DNA from: Flavobacterium piscis
GTDB taxonomy: Bacteria; Bacteroidota; Bacteroidia; Flavobacteriales; Flavobacteriaceae
Assembly: GCF_001686925.1 (NCBI RefSeq)
Contig: NZ_LVEN01000010.1
Location: forward strand, 276,998-340,997
Reading direction: 5' to 3'
DNA length: 64,000 bases
This document shows positions 8,074-17,084 of this stretch, in pieces. The notes below the pieces were generated by a model that saw only the letters and a program-made list of their open reading frames with translations, did not search any database and had not been told where the DNA came from. Position 1 is the first letter of the stretch, and every line of letters begins with the position of its first letter. The translations under genes were made by a program, and so were the position numbers.

Positions 8074-10479
8074 TTACCAGTTCACTTCTAGTTTTTCTCC
8101 TTTTTTCAACGTGATATTTTGTTTTTTATCTCCAAAAATCAAAGTCGTTTTTCCTCCTGTTTTAGATGAAACCGTCACTTTTTTCAGGATTTTATTTTCC
8201 CAATTCATTTCGATTTCAAATCCGCCACGGGCGCAAATTCCTTTTACTGATCCCGTTTCCCAGGCATCCGGTAAAGCGGGTAATAATCTGATTTCGTTTT
8301 CGTTAGATTGAACCAACATTTCGGCAACGGCTGCGGCTCCGCCAAAATTTCCATCAATTTGAAATGGCGGATGCGCGTCGAATAAATTCGGGTACGTTCC
8401 TCCTCCTCTTCTTGGTTTTTCGGTTTTCTTTCCGTCAGGATCTACGTAACGCAATAATTCCCTGAACATTTTATAGGCACGATTTCCGTCCCAAAGTCTT
8501 GCCCAAAGATTGATTCTCCAGCCTTTTGACCAACCTGTGGTTTCGTCGCCTTTTATTTCCAGAGTCTTTTTTGAAGCTGCGGCTAAATCAGGCGTTTTCT
8601 CTGGCGTGATATGATCTCCGGGGAATAGTCCGAACAATTGCGATTGATGACGGTGCTTGGGATCTTTATCTTCCCAATCGAAATACCATTCCTGAAGATT
8701 TCCTTTTTTACCAATTTGATACGGATGCAATTTTGAAAGTGCTGTTTCTAGTTTTCCTCTAAAATCGGCATCAGTATTTAAGGCTTTCGAAGCTTTTATC
8801 GTTTTGTCAAAACATTCTCTTGTCATGGCCAAATCAGCCGTTCCTCCATACAGGGTTGCGCCAACAAAACCATCTGGTGTCAGGTATTGATTTTCGGGTG
8901 ATGTGGATGGCGATGTGATTAGATTTCCGTTTTTATCGGTTACCATCCATCCTAAAAGAAATTCAGCTGCACCTTTCATTAACGGATAACCTTCATTTTT
9001 TAAATAGGCTTTATCCTGTGTAAAAATATAATGCTCCCAAATATGCGTGCTTAACCATGCGCCAGCAAGTGGCCAACATGCCCACATTGGATCTTCTTTC
9101 CCGAATTGCCCCACCGGATTTGTCATGGCCCAGATATCAGAATTGTGCGCTGCTGCCCAGCCTTTATCAACTCCGTAAAAAGTCTTTGCGGTTACTTTTC
9201 CGGTTACCGAAAGATTTTTTATAAATCCTAAAAGTGGCAAATGCATTTCTGAAAGATTAGTGTTTTCGGCCAGCCAATAGTTTTCTTCCAGATTGATATT
9301 CATGGTATAATTACTACTCCACGGCGGATTTAAATGCGGATTCCAGATTCCTTGCAAATTGGCCGGAACGCCCAAAGTTCTCGAACTGCTTATGAGCAAA
9401 TAACGTCCGAAATTGAAATAGAGAATTTCGAGGTTTTTATCTTCTTTTCCGTCAGCGTAACGCAATAAACGTTCGTCTGTTGGTAAATCCGGAGCGGTTG
9501 TTTTGCCTAAATCTAAAGTGACACGATTGTAGAATTTTTGATAATCTTTTGTATGGTTTTCTTTTAACTGATCGAATGATTTTGCGAATGATTTATTGAG
9601 ATTTTGCAACGCAATTGATACATCATCTAAACCTTCGGTAGCTGGATTTTTGTCGAAACCATTAAAACTTGTGGCAACAGCAACATAAATAATGGCTTCT
9701 GTGGCATCTCTTAAACTTAGAGATTCTCTGGAACTTGTAACTTTCCCGTCTGTTTTTTTGATTTGAACTAAAGTTGTAAATCGTGTTCCTCTTTCTTTTG
9801 CTTCAAGATATTTTGGCAAAACAGTATATCCGGCATTTTCATGAATTGGTGCGGAACCTTTCATTACCAGAATATTGCTTCTTACTTCGACATTTGATTT
9901 TAAGAGACTCTTAAAATTAACATCAAAATTTAAAGCTCCTTTGTGATCACTTGTCAATTTGATGATCATAATTTGATCCGGAGCCGAAACAAAATATTCA
10001 CGGGTAAATTTCACACCGTTTAACTCGTAACTTACTTTTGATATGGCGTTCGAAAGATCCAGTTCTCTGCAATAATTCAGCGCTTTTCCTTTTTCGGAAT
10101 TATTGATTTCTAATGTTCCTAAAGGCGCAAATGATTCTGAGTTTTTTCCCTGAATTTTTTTATTAAGTTCTTCGGCTAGTTTGTAATTTTCGTTTTTGAG
10201 TGCTTCCCGAATGGCCGGAATGTTTTTGTAAGCTTCGGGATTCATTTTGGCATTTACGGGTTCGCCCGACCAAAGAGTCGCATCGTTCAGATAAATTTTA
10301 TCTGAGTTTGCTCCGCCAAAAACGGTTGCTCCCATTTTTCCGTTTCCTAACACTAAACTTTCTTCGAAGAATTCTGCGGGTTGATTGTACCACAAAACAT
10401 GACTGGATTGTGCCGTCATGTTTGTACAGAAAGAAGCTAATAGTACAATGAAGAATATTTTTATGAGGTTTGATTTCAT
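8074..10479 (-). CDS. GH95 alpha-L-fucosidase
   Basis: The protein has 801 residues with a signal peptide (IKIFFIVLLASFCTNMTAQ) and is probably periplasmic. The full GH95 fold is present: the N-terminal beta-domain begins with WYNQPAEFFEESLVLGNGKM, followed by an (alpha/alpha)6 barrel and a C-terminal beta-domain. Candidate catalytic residues by analogy with the bifidobacterial enzyme AfcA are E529 (acid, in STSPENQYL), N394 and N396 (in SSNYTMNINLEENYW) and D709 (base, in HPPFQIDGNFGG). GH95 inverts alpha-1,2-L-fucosyl (or L-galactosyl) linkages, as on galactose in fucosylated xyloglucan. It is the last gene of the PUL, 326 bp after the acetylesterase gene and followed by a hairpin. Confidence 0.93.
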   Translation of the reverse strand: MKSNLIKIFFIVLLASFCTNMTAQSSHVLWYNQPAEFFEESLVLGNGKMGATVFGGANSDKIYLNDATLWSGEPVNAKMNPEAYKNIPAIREALKNENYKLAEELNKKIQGKNSESFAPLGTLEINNSEKGKALNYCRELDLSNAISKVSYELNGVKFTREYFVSAPDQIMIIKLTSDHKGALNFDVNFKSLLKSNVEVRSNILVMKGSAPIHENAGYTVLPKYLEAKERGTRFTTLVQIKKTDGKVTSSRESLSLRDATEAIIYVAVATSFNGFDKNPATEGLDDVSIALQNLNKSFAKSFDQLKENHTKDYQKFYNRVTLDLGKTTAPDLPTDERLLRYADGKEDKNLEILYFNFGRYLLISSSRTLGVPANLQGIWNPHLNPPWSSNYTMNINLEENYWLAENTNLSEMHLPLLGFIKNLSVTGKVTAKTFYGVDKGWAAAHNSDIWAMTNPVGQFGKEDPMWACWPLAGAWLSTHIWEHYIFTQDKAYLKNEGYPLMKGAAEFLLGWMVTDKNGNLITSPSTSPENQYLTPDGFVGATLYGGTADLAMTRECFDKTIKASKALNTDADFRGKLETALSKLHPYQIGKKGNLQEWYFDWEDKDPKHRHQSQLFGLFPGDHITPEKTPDLAAASKKTLEIKGDETTGWSKGWRINLWARLWDGNRAYKMFRELLRYVDPDGKKTEKPRRGGGTYPNLFDAHPPFQIDGNFGGAAAVAEMLVQSNENEIRLLPALPDAWETGSVKGICARGGFEIEMNWENKILKKVTVSSKTGGKTTLIFGDKKQNITLKKGEKLEVNW

Positions 10480-10805
10480 GTATTCTTTTTTGATTTTGAA
10501 TTAATACGGTTTAAATATGCTAATCTCGCGTACAACGGATTGAAATCCGTTGCTACAATATAGCTCGTTCCTCCGGAAATTTTGAAAGAGCCTTTGGCTT
10601 CGATTATTTTGTAGGGATGGATTTTAATTCATCTGAATGATAGCAATATCCAAATTTATAAAAATAAACATCTCGTTTAACCCTTTTGCGTGAGGGATAG
10701 AGCTAAGCTACCGCAGTAGCAGTGATAGCCCGACCGTATTTGCGAAAGGCGCACATAAGCGGTTTGTTAAGTAGCGCCTTTTGTAAATACGGTCACGCCC
10801 AAATA
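10480..10805. repeat. Intergenic REP-like repeats
   Basis: No gene was found. It holds a hairpin caacggattgaaatccgttg (10533-10552), the sequence gcgtgagggatag (10688-10700), and a large imperfect stem: 10733-10752 pairs with 10774-10793 apart from two G-U type mismatches (accgtatttgcgaaaggcgc against gcgccttttgtaaatacggt). The composite looks like a mobile or REP-like flavobacterial intergenic element. On the minus strand it could end the acetylesterase transcript. Confidence 0.65.
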
Positions 10806-12755
10806 TTATTTACTAACCTTATAAACTTCATTTGCCGTAATCATTTCCCAATTGTCGGTTCTGAAAGGCGATGCCGGAAATTTTTCTTTATTGAAAAGAT
10901 TGATTTCGGTATCGTCGTCTGCCCAACCATAGTGGACAGCCACAGGATTTTTTACTTCGTCGCTGGAAACGATGATTTTGTTGTCTTTTATTATCGCTTT
11001 CGCGGAATGAAAAACTTTGTCGGCACCTGCAATTTCGAATCCTTTTACGTTTTCTGACTTGTCCGGAGTTGATAATCCTGAACCAATATTATCGAATGTG
11101 AGAAGGATTTGATTGCCTTTTATTTCCTGAGATTTAAAAGTTGGTCCGCTATAAATTTGTTTTTTACCGTACACATTATTCAGTGCAATTGCTGCCAAAC
11201 GTAAGCCGACATCTTGTTTGTTTGTGGGATGAATGTCTTTTGCATTACCAATATCTGTGGTAACGACCATTCCTGTATTTTTTAATTTTAAAGTTTCGGC
11301 TTGTGCTTCACGAAGTTCTGCCCAACGGCTTCCGACTTTACTGTTTCCTTTGAATTCATCAAAAGTGGATAATTGAACGAAGTAGAAAGGAAAATCGCCT
11401 TGCTTGAATTTTGTTCGCCAATCGTTGATCATTAGCGGAAATGCTTTTTTGTATTGTTTTGCGCGCCAAACATTGGCTTCGCCCTGATACCATAAAACGC
11501 CCTGAAACGCATACGGAACCAACGGATTGACCATTGCATTGTACAATAACGATGGATAACTGTTGGGTGAAACGGCAATTTTTACCTGCACAACATTGAA
11601 TTTCCAAAGTCCTTCGAGTGGAATATTTTTGTCTGCAAACTGAATTTTAAGATCGGCAGGATCACCATAAATTCCGCCGCCGCCTGAATAATCTGCAATG
11701 CGAACTGAGATTACATTTTTTCCTTCTTTTAGAGTTCCTGCGGGAATTTTATAAACTCTTAAGGTTTCCCAAATTTTATTGGTTCCAACTTCAACGCCGT
11801 TTACATAGGTAATATCTTCGTCGTCTACTTTTGAAAGATGTAAAACAGCCTCACTTTTGGCTTGTTCTGCCGTTAAGGTAATTGTTTTTCGCATCCAGAC
11901 TACGCCGTCAATATTGCCTATTTGCTGGTTTTCCCATAAGGACGGTACTTTTATTTCTGGCCAGTTTTTATCATCAAAACTGAATGCTGCAAACTGGTTT
12001 TCGTTTTCCATAGAAACATCAAAACCTTGTATTTTTCTAATATTCTCTAGAAGTGTTCTTTTATAGACTTCAAAAACGGCGTCCATATCCACCTGAGGAA
12101 CATCTGCAATCATGCTTTTAAAATCATCGCTTTTTTCGAATGCTTCACGGCTTGTCCATGTTTCTACATTGGTTCCGCCCCAGGAAGTGTTTATAATACC
12201 GATTGGGATTTTAAGTTCTGCATATAATTTTTTAGCAAAAAAGAAACCAGCAGCTGTAAAATCGCGAATGTTTTCTTTGTTGGCAACAAGCCATTTTCCT
12301 GCTTTAAGATCTTCTTTTGGGGTTCCGCTTAAATCCTGCGCCACTCCAAAATGACGAATCATGGGATAATCTGAGTCGGCCATTTCTTTATCAGCATTCA
12401 TGGTTTTATACATCTGAAATTCCATGTTCGATTGTCCGCTGCAAATCCAGACTTCACCGACCAAAACATTTTTGATGATGATTTTATTTTTTCCTGTAAT
12501 GGATAATTCAAAAGGTCCTCCGGCTTTTTCGGCAGATAATGTAATCATCCATTTTCCGTTTTTATCGGCTTGGATGGTTTTGGTTTGTTTGTTAAAATGA
12601 ACTTCTACTTTTTCGTTTGACTCTGCCCAGCCCCAAACCGGAATTTCTTTATTGCGCTGCAACACCATTCCGTCAGAAAACAACAATGGCATTCTAACAT
12701 TGGCGTTTGCCAGGATGCTGCACATTATAAAAAGAAAGATTATGTTTTTCTTCAT
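10806..12755 (-). CDS. SGNH acetylesterase (sialate O-acetylesterase/CE20-like)
   Basis: The protein has 649 residues with a signal peptide (NIIFLFIMCSILANA). The SGNH nucleophile block is VWICSGQSNMEFQM, with S109 as the likely nucleophile. The second block is GVLWYQGEANVWRAK, and the catalytic Asp/His are in AKDIHPTNKQDVGLRLA. Between about residues 250 and 375 a jelly-roll like a GH2 sugar-binding domain is inserted (FSFDDKNWPEIKVPSLW, GVVWMRKTITL, YVNGVEVGTNKIW). That insertion is characteristic of the sialate O-acetylesterase-like group that includes CE20 acetylxyloglucan esterases. In this PUL it most likely removes O-acetyl groups from xyloglucan side chains; a sialic acid role is unlikely because no sialidase or nan gene is near. 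Confidence 0.85.
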   Translation of the reverse strand: MKKNIIFLFIMCSILANANVRMPLLFSDGMVLQRNKEIPVWGWAESNEKVEVHFNKQTKTIQADKNGKWMITLSAEKAGGPFELSITGKNKIIIKNVLVGEVWICSGQSNMEFQMYKTMNADKEMADSDYPMIRHFGVAQDLSGTPKEDLKAGKWLVANKENIRDFTAAGFFFAKKLYAELKIPIGIINTSWGGTNVETWTSREAFEKSDDFKSMIADVPQVDMDAVFEVYKRTLLENIRKIQGFDVSMENENQFAAFSFDDKNWPEIKVPSLWENQQIGNIDGVVWMRKTITLTAEQAKSEAVLHLSKVDDEDITYVNGVEVGTNKIWETLRVYKIPAGTLKEGKNVISVRIADYSGGGGIYGDPADLKIQFADKNIPLEGLWKFNVVQVKIAVSPNSYPSLLYNAMVNPLVPYAFQGVLWYQGEANVWRAKQYKKAFPLMINDWRTKFKQGDFPFYFVQLSTFDEFKGNSKVGSRWAELREAQAETLKLKNTGMVVTTDIGNAKDIHPTNKQDVGLRLAAIALNNVYGKKQIYSGPTFKSQEIKGNQILLTFDNIGSGLSTPDKSENVKGFEIAGADKVFHSAKAIIKDNKIIVSSDEVKNPVAVHYGWADDDTEINLFNKEKFPASPFRTDNWEMITANEVYKVSK

Positions 12756-13079
12756 TGTTTTAATTGTTTAAACCATATAAGTGATATAAGAGAACCTAAG
12801 CCTTAGATGCGGATTGTGCCTATATTTTCTTATATCACTTATATGATGAATCTATTGTTTTTATTTTAATTAAATGCAAAAACGATATAGTTTGTCATTT
12901 CGACGTAAGGAGAAATCACACAAGAAACTCCGCAAAAATTGGCGACATTCATTGTCGATCACCTAGTGTGATTTCTCCCTTCGGTCGAAATGACAAAATT
13001 GTGAATAATCAGAATCTGAACTTGAACTTTTAAATCAAACTTAAATTATCTTTTATCCCTTAGATAGTAAATAGATTTT
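12756..13079. repeat. Two inverted repeats between GH5 and acetylesterase genes
   Basis: No gene was found. A perfect 17-bp inverted repeat catataagtgatataag (12774-12790) pairs with 12829-12845. A second, about 30-bp imperfect inverted repeat pairs 12893-12922 (starting tgtcatttcgacgtaaggag) with 12965-12994 (ending tcggtcgaaatgaca). The latter is a common flavobacterial intergenic repeat and could end the GH5 transcript. Confidence 0.7.
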
Positions 13080-14591
13080 TTACTGTAATCCTTCGATCAT
13101 TGCATTCAAAGCCTGAGTGTCAGAAACTGTATTATTAGCTCTGTTAATGATTCCGAAACTGTTGTCACCAAGACTTCCTTCATCCCAATAAAATGGTAAT
13201 AGACCATTTGCTTTGGCTGTTTTTACCACTGTTTTTAAATAATAAGCCCTTGAAGCCAAATGTAAAGTTAAGGCATCACCGCTTAAAGTCGATCTGCGAA
13301 TGGCACCAAATTCTCCTAATAAAACCGGAATTCCTTTATCAACAAACTGGTTTTTCATTAATTTAAAGTTTTTCTCTAAATCTGCTTCCTCACCCCAATT
13401 TGCATTTCGATCCGTATCTGTCGTTGAGTGATAAGCTGCTCCCCAATAGTAAAACATTTTTCCCCAGGTTTCGTCTTTGGTTAATCCGGCGAAATTCCAT
13501 GGTGTATAATAATGTACTTCGACCATCATGCGATTTGCTGCTGCATCTGTTGGCAGGCTGGTCATCAACTTATTTGTTTTTTCGATATCTGTTGTTGGGC
13601 CCTGAACTACTAATGTTCTGTAAGCATTTTTACCTCCAGTTGAACGAACAGCATCAATAAAAGTTTGGTGATAAGATGTTAAAACTGCCATTTGTGCTGC
13701 ATCTTCAACCGCCGGCTCATTGGCACTGGCAAAAAGCAAATGCTCATCAAATCCGCGTAATTGCGTTGCAATTTGTTCCCAGAATGCTTTTTGTTTGGCG
13801 TTGTTTTCTACTTTTTTGGATTCGGTAATATTGTTTTCTAACCATCCACCGTCCCAGTGAATGTTTACTACCACATACATATTATTGTCTACACAATACT
13901 GCACGACTTCTTTTACGCGGTTTAGCCAATCTGCTTTAATTTTGGCTGTAGCCGAATTTTCTAAATACTGATTCCATGAACACGGAATTCTAATGGCATT
14001 AAATCCGCTTGCTTTTACAGCATCGATTAAGGCTTTTGTCACTTTTGGATTTCCCCACGCGGTTTCTCCGTTAGTCGCTTCTAAAGTGTTTCCAATATTC
14101 CAGCCCAGTTTTATTTTTGCAGCTAATTGCACTGCGGTACTTGACATTCCTGAAGCATCAGCTGCAATTGGGTTGGTGTTGTAACTTGGGTATAAACCTG
14201 TAACAGGATTTCCTGCTGCTTGCGACACTGCAATCTGAATTGATGGAGCTTCGCCTGAACTTACTGTTAAGGTTGCCGTTCTTGCCTCTGTTGTTGTGTT
14301 TTCTAAAGCCGTTACTTTTACGATAACTGTTCCTTTAACTCCTGATGACTGGCTTAATTGTAGCCAGTTTGCATTAGTACTTGTAATTGTCCAGGCCTGT
14401 ACATTGGCATTAACTTTTACAATAGCTTCACTGCCTTTACCTAAAAAATCAATTTTATTGGTATCTGCACTCAGCATTTTTTCTACAGTTGCCGGATCTG
14501 CTGCGTCTTTGTCTGAACTGCAAGCCCAGATCGTTAAAAACGACAAACTCAACATGGCACTAAACAGGTAACTCTTAATAGTATTTTTCAT
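13080..14591 (-). CDS. GH5 (subfamily 4-like) endo-glucanase with BACON domain, lipoprotein
   Basis: The protein has 503 residues. A lipobox (LTIWACSS, Cys24) followed by SDKDAAD suggests export to the cell surface. Residues ~40-127 form a BACON domain (VQAWTITSTNANWLQLSQSS, TATLTVSSGEAPSIQIAVSQ), a spacer module in Bacteroidetes glycanases. The GH5 barrel begins at KLGWNIGNTLEATNGETAWG (~161), the GH5_4 signature. The acid/base is E292 (ASANEPAVED) and the nucleophile E427 (VLLGEFGAIRR). Surface GH5_4 enzymes with BACON cut xyloglucan backbones in characterised Bacteroides loci, and the neighbouring side-chain enzymes point the same way. Other GH5_4 activities (beta-1,4-glucan, mixed linkage) remain possible. 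Confidence 0.93.
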   Translation of the reverse strand: MKNTIKSYLFSAMLSLSFLTIWACSSDKDAADPATVEKMLSADTNKIDFLGKGSEAIVKVNANVQAWTITSTNANWLQLSQSSGVKGTVIVKVTALENTTTEARTATLTVSSGEAPSIQIAVSQAAGNPVTGLYPSYNTNPIAADASGMSSTAVQLAAKIKLGWNIGNTLEATNGETAWGNPKVTKALIDAVKASGFNAIRIPCSWNQYLENSATAKIKADWLNRVKEVVQYCVDNNMYVVVNIHWDGGWLENNITESKKVENNAKQKAFWEQIATQLRGFDEHLLFASANEPAVEDAAQMAVLTSYHQTFIDAVRSTGGKNAYRTLVVQGPTTDIEKTNKLMTSLPTDAAANRMMVEVHYYTPWNFAGLTKDETWGKMFYYWGAAYHSTTDTDRNANWGEEADLEKNFKLMKNQFVDKGIPVLLGEFGAIRRSTLSGDALTLHLASRAYYLKTVVKTAKANGLLPFYWDEGSLGDNSFGIINRANNTVSDTQALNAMIEGLQ

Positions 14592-14748
14592 TTGGTTTGG
14601 TTTAATAGTTAGTTCTAAGTTTTATTCAGTCAACTTCATTTTATTTATTAAAATAACTGTTGTGCGTAATACATAAAAATTTAATTACAACCTACAGATT
14701 AAAATAATGCTCTTTAATAAAAATTAAAGAGCATTAGTATTTCAAGTA

Positions 14749-16992
14749 TTATTGGATTGTTACCTGAATTTCTTTTTTAATATCTCTAGAAGAAGTTCCC
14801 AGTTTGATCGTATATTTTCCAGGTTCAACTGTCCATTTTTTGGCTGCAACATCGTAGTAAGCCAATTCTTTTACTGGTACTTTGATCGTTACTTTTTCTG
14901 AACCTCCCGCTTTTACGGCAGCTTTTTTGAAACCTTTTAATTCCTGAGCGGCACGTGTAATTTTAGAATCAGATTTAGAAGTATATAATTGTACCACTTC
15001 TTTTCCGTCTACTTTTCCAGTGTTTTTAACGTCAACTGTAACTTCAATTACATCGTTTTGAGCGTACGATTCTTTATTTGCTTTTGCATTATCAAGCGCA
15101 AAAGTGGTGTACGACAATCCGTAACCAAAAGGATAAAGTGGCGCAACATTTTTAGTATCAAACCAACGGTATCCGATCAAAATTCCTTCTGCATAATTTA
15201 CCGTTTTGTCTCCAGGGAAACTGTTTGTTGCATGTGCTGGAGAATCTTTTAGTTGTTTAGGCATTGTCCAAGGTAATTTTCCTGACGGATTTACTTTTCC
15301 TAAAATTACATCAGCCAAAGCATTTCCACCTTCAGAACCATTAAACCAGCTCCAAACTAAAGCTGACGATTTTTGGCTTACTTCATTAATATCAAATGGA
15401 GCTCCTGCAATCATTACTACAATAGTTTTTGGATTGGCTGCCGTTACTTTTCTGATTAATTCTTCTTGTCCAAAAGGCAAATGTAAATCTCTACGGTCTG
15501 AAGCTTCTGTTTCGTAATCACGGTTTGAACCTGCAAAAATGATCGCAACATCTGAATTTTTAGCTGCTTCTACTGCTTCCTGAACTTTAGCGTCATCCAA
15601 TTTGTCGATTGTAACTGGTCCTGTAGAAGTAATATTTCCTAAATTTCCTTTGTTTTTTTCGTCGTAACGCTCTAAATAACCTTCTGCGTAATTGATTTTA
15701 ATTGAAGAAGGTAATCTGTTTTTAAGACCTTCTAAAGGCGTAACTTCTCTTTTTGTTTTCACTCCAGCTCCAAATCCGCCAAGAGCGTTTTTCTTTGTAG
15801 CATTGTTTCCAATTACAGCAATCGATTTTACACCGTCTAATTTTAATGGTAAAGCATTGTTATCGTTTTTCAACAATACAATTGCTTCTGCCGCAATTTT
15901 GTAAGCGTCCTGGTAATGTGCTTCTGTTGCGATGCTTCCTTTTGCACGCTCGCCTCCGCCCATTGCTTTAACCTGGAACAAAACTCTTAAAATACGTTTT
16001 ACATGCAGATCAATTTCTTTTTCTGAAACTTCTCCAGATTTAACGGCTGCAATTAATTTATCGGCTAAGAAAAATTCGTTGAATGGTTTTGGTGTTCCCA
16101 TTTCAATATCTAAACCATTTTTTAATGCTTTTGCTGTAGAATGCACCGCAGCCCAGTCTGAAACTACTACACCTTTAAATCCCCATTCGTCACGAAGGAT
16201 TTTATTCAGCATATAATCGTTTTCACATAAATATTCGCCTCTAAATTTATTGTAAGCTCCCATAATACTATAGGCTTTTGCTTCTTTTACCGAAGCTTCA
16301 AAAGCGGGAAGATAAATTTCACGAAGTGTACGCTCATCAATTTGTACATCGACAAAATCACGATTCGTTTCCTGATTGTTTGCTGCATAATGTTTTACGC
16401 AAGCCATTACATCTTTTTCTTGTAAACCAACAATCAATGGCACCGAAAGTTTTTTATTCAAAAACGGATCTTCAGACATGTATTCGTAAGTTCTTCCTCC
16501 AAGCGGTGTTCTTACCATATTGATGGCTGGCGAAAGTAACATGTCTTTGTCTCTTGCACGTAATTCTTCTCCTAAACTAGCTCCAAAAGTATGCGCCATT
16601 TCTGCATTCCAAGTTGCAGCCAAAGCGCCTCCTGCCGGATAATACGTTGCAAAGTCGTTTGTTAAACCTGCCGGAGCCCAATTATCTCTTGAGATTTCTT
16701 CACGAACTCCCAACGGACCGTCGGCCATTTTTAATTCTGGAATTCCTAAACGTTTTACGCCTGCGTTTGCAAACATACTGTTCCCGTGAAGCATTCCAAT
16801 TTTTTCTTCTAATGTCATCTGCGAAATCAATTTGTCGATTTCAGCATCATGATCTGTGCTTATTTCTTTTCCTGTGTATTCTTCTGTCTGAGGTGAATCC
16901 GAATTTGAAGCTTCTGTCTTCGCATCATTTTTACAAGAAGTAAACAATGCAAAAACAACTGCTGCCGAAAGGAATATCATTTTGTTTTTCAT
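14749..16992 (-). CDS. GH3 beta-glucosidase (BglX-like), lipoprotein
   Basis: The protein has 747 residues. The lipobox is FALFTSCKND (Cys20). The GH3 N-terminal TIM barrel contains MLLSPAINMVRTPLGGRTYE, the conserved KH pair at 200-201 (ACVKHYAANNQE) and the nucleophile D279 in GVVVSDWAAVHS. The second domain contains AIIFAGSNRDYETEASDRRD, and the C-terminal fibronectin-III-like domain includes YPFGYGLSYTTFAL. It likely removes glucose from the non-reducing ends of stripped cello- or xyloglucan oligosaccharides. It is spaced 157 bp from the GH5 gene and 92 bp from the GH39 gene on the same strand. Family members also include beta-xylosidases, so specificity is inferred. Confidence 0.93.
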   Translation of the reverse strand: MKNKMIFLSAAVVFALFTSCKNDAKTEASNSDSPQTEEYTGKEISTDHDAEIDKLISQMTLEEKIGMLHGNSMFANAGVKRLGIPELKMADGPLGVREEISRDNWAPAGLTNDFATYYPAGGALAATWNAEMAHTFGASLGEELRARDKDMLLSPAINMVRTPLGGRTYEYMSEDPFLNKKLSVPLIVGLQEKDVMACVKHYAANNQETNRDFVDVQIDERTLREIYLPAFEASVKEAKAYSIMGAYNKFRGEYLCENDYMLNKILRDEWGFKGVVVSDWAAVHSTAKALKNGLDIEMGTPKPFNEFFLADKLIAAVKSGEVSEKEIDLHVKRILRVLFQVKAMGGGERAKGSIATEAHYQDAYKIAAEAIVLLKNDNNALPLKLDGVKSIAVIGNNATKKNALGGFGAGVKTKREVTPLEGLKNRLPSSIKINYAEGYLERYDEKNKGNLGNITSTGPVTIDKLDDAKVQEAVEAAKNSDVAIIFAGSNRDYETEASDRRDLHLPFGQEELIRKVTAANPKTIVVMIAGAPFDINEVSQKSSALVWSWFNGSEGGNALADVILGKVNPSGKLPWTMPKQLKDSPAHATNSFPGDKTVNYAEGILIGYRWFDTKNVAPLYPFGYGLSYTTFALDNAKANKESYAQNDVIEVTVDVKNTGKVDGKEVVQLYTSKSDSKITRAAQELKGFKKAAVKAGGSEKVTIKVPVKELAYYDVAAKKWTVEPGKYTIKLGTSSRDIKKEIQVTIQ

Positions 16993-17084
16993 AGATAGTT
17001 AGGTGTTTAGATTTAAAGATTCTCAGCCTCACAAATGATCTTTAAATACCGTTAATATTATTTTTTATGTTTGTGGTTTTTTGT

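Noticed and set aside
10722..11057. Open reading frame of 111 codons on + strand
   Set aside because: It overlaps the intergenic repeat and the 3' end of the acetylesterase gene in antisense; no start signal or protein-like composition.
10806..12755. Sialic acid catabolism role for the acetylesterase
   Set aside because: No sialidase, nanA or nanE gene is nearby; the enzyme sits among hemicellulose enzymes.
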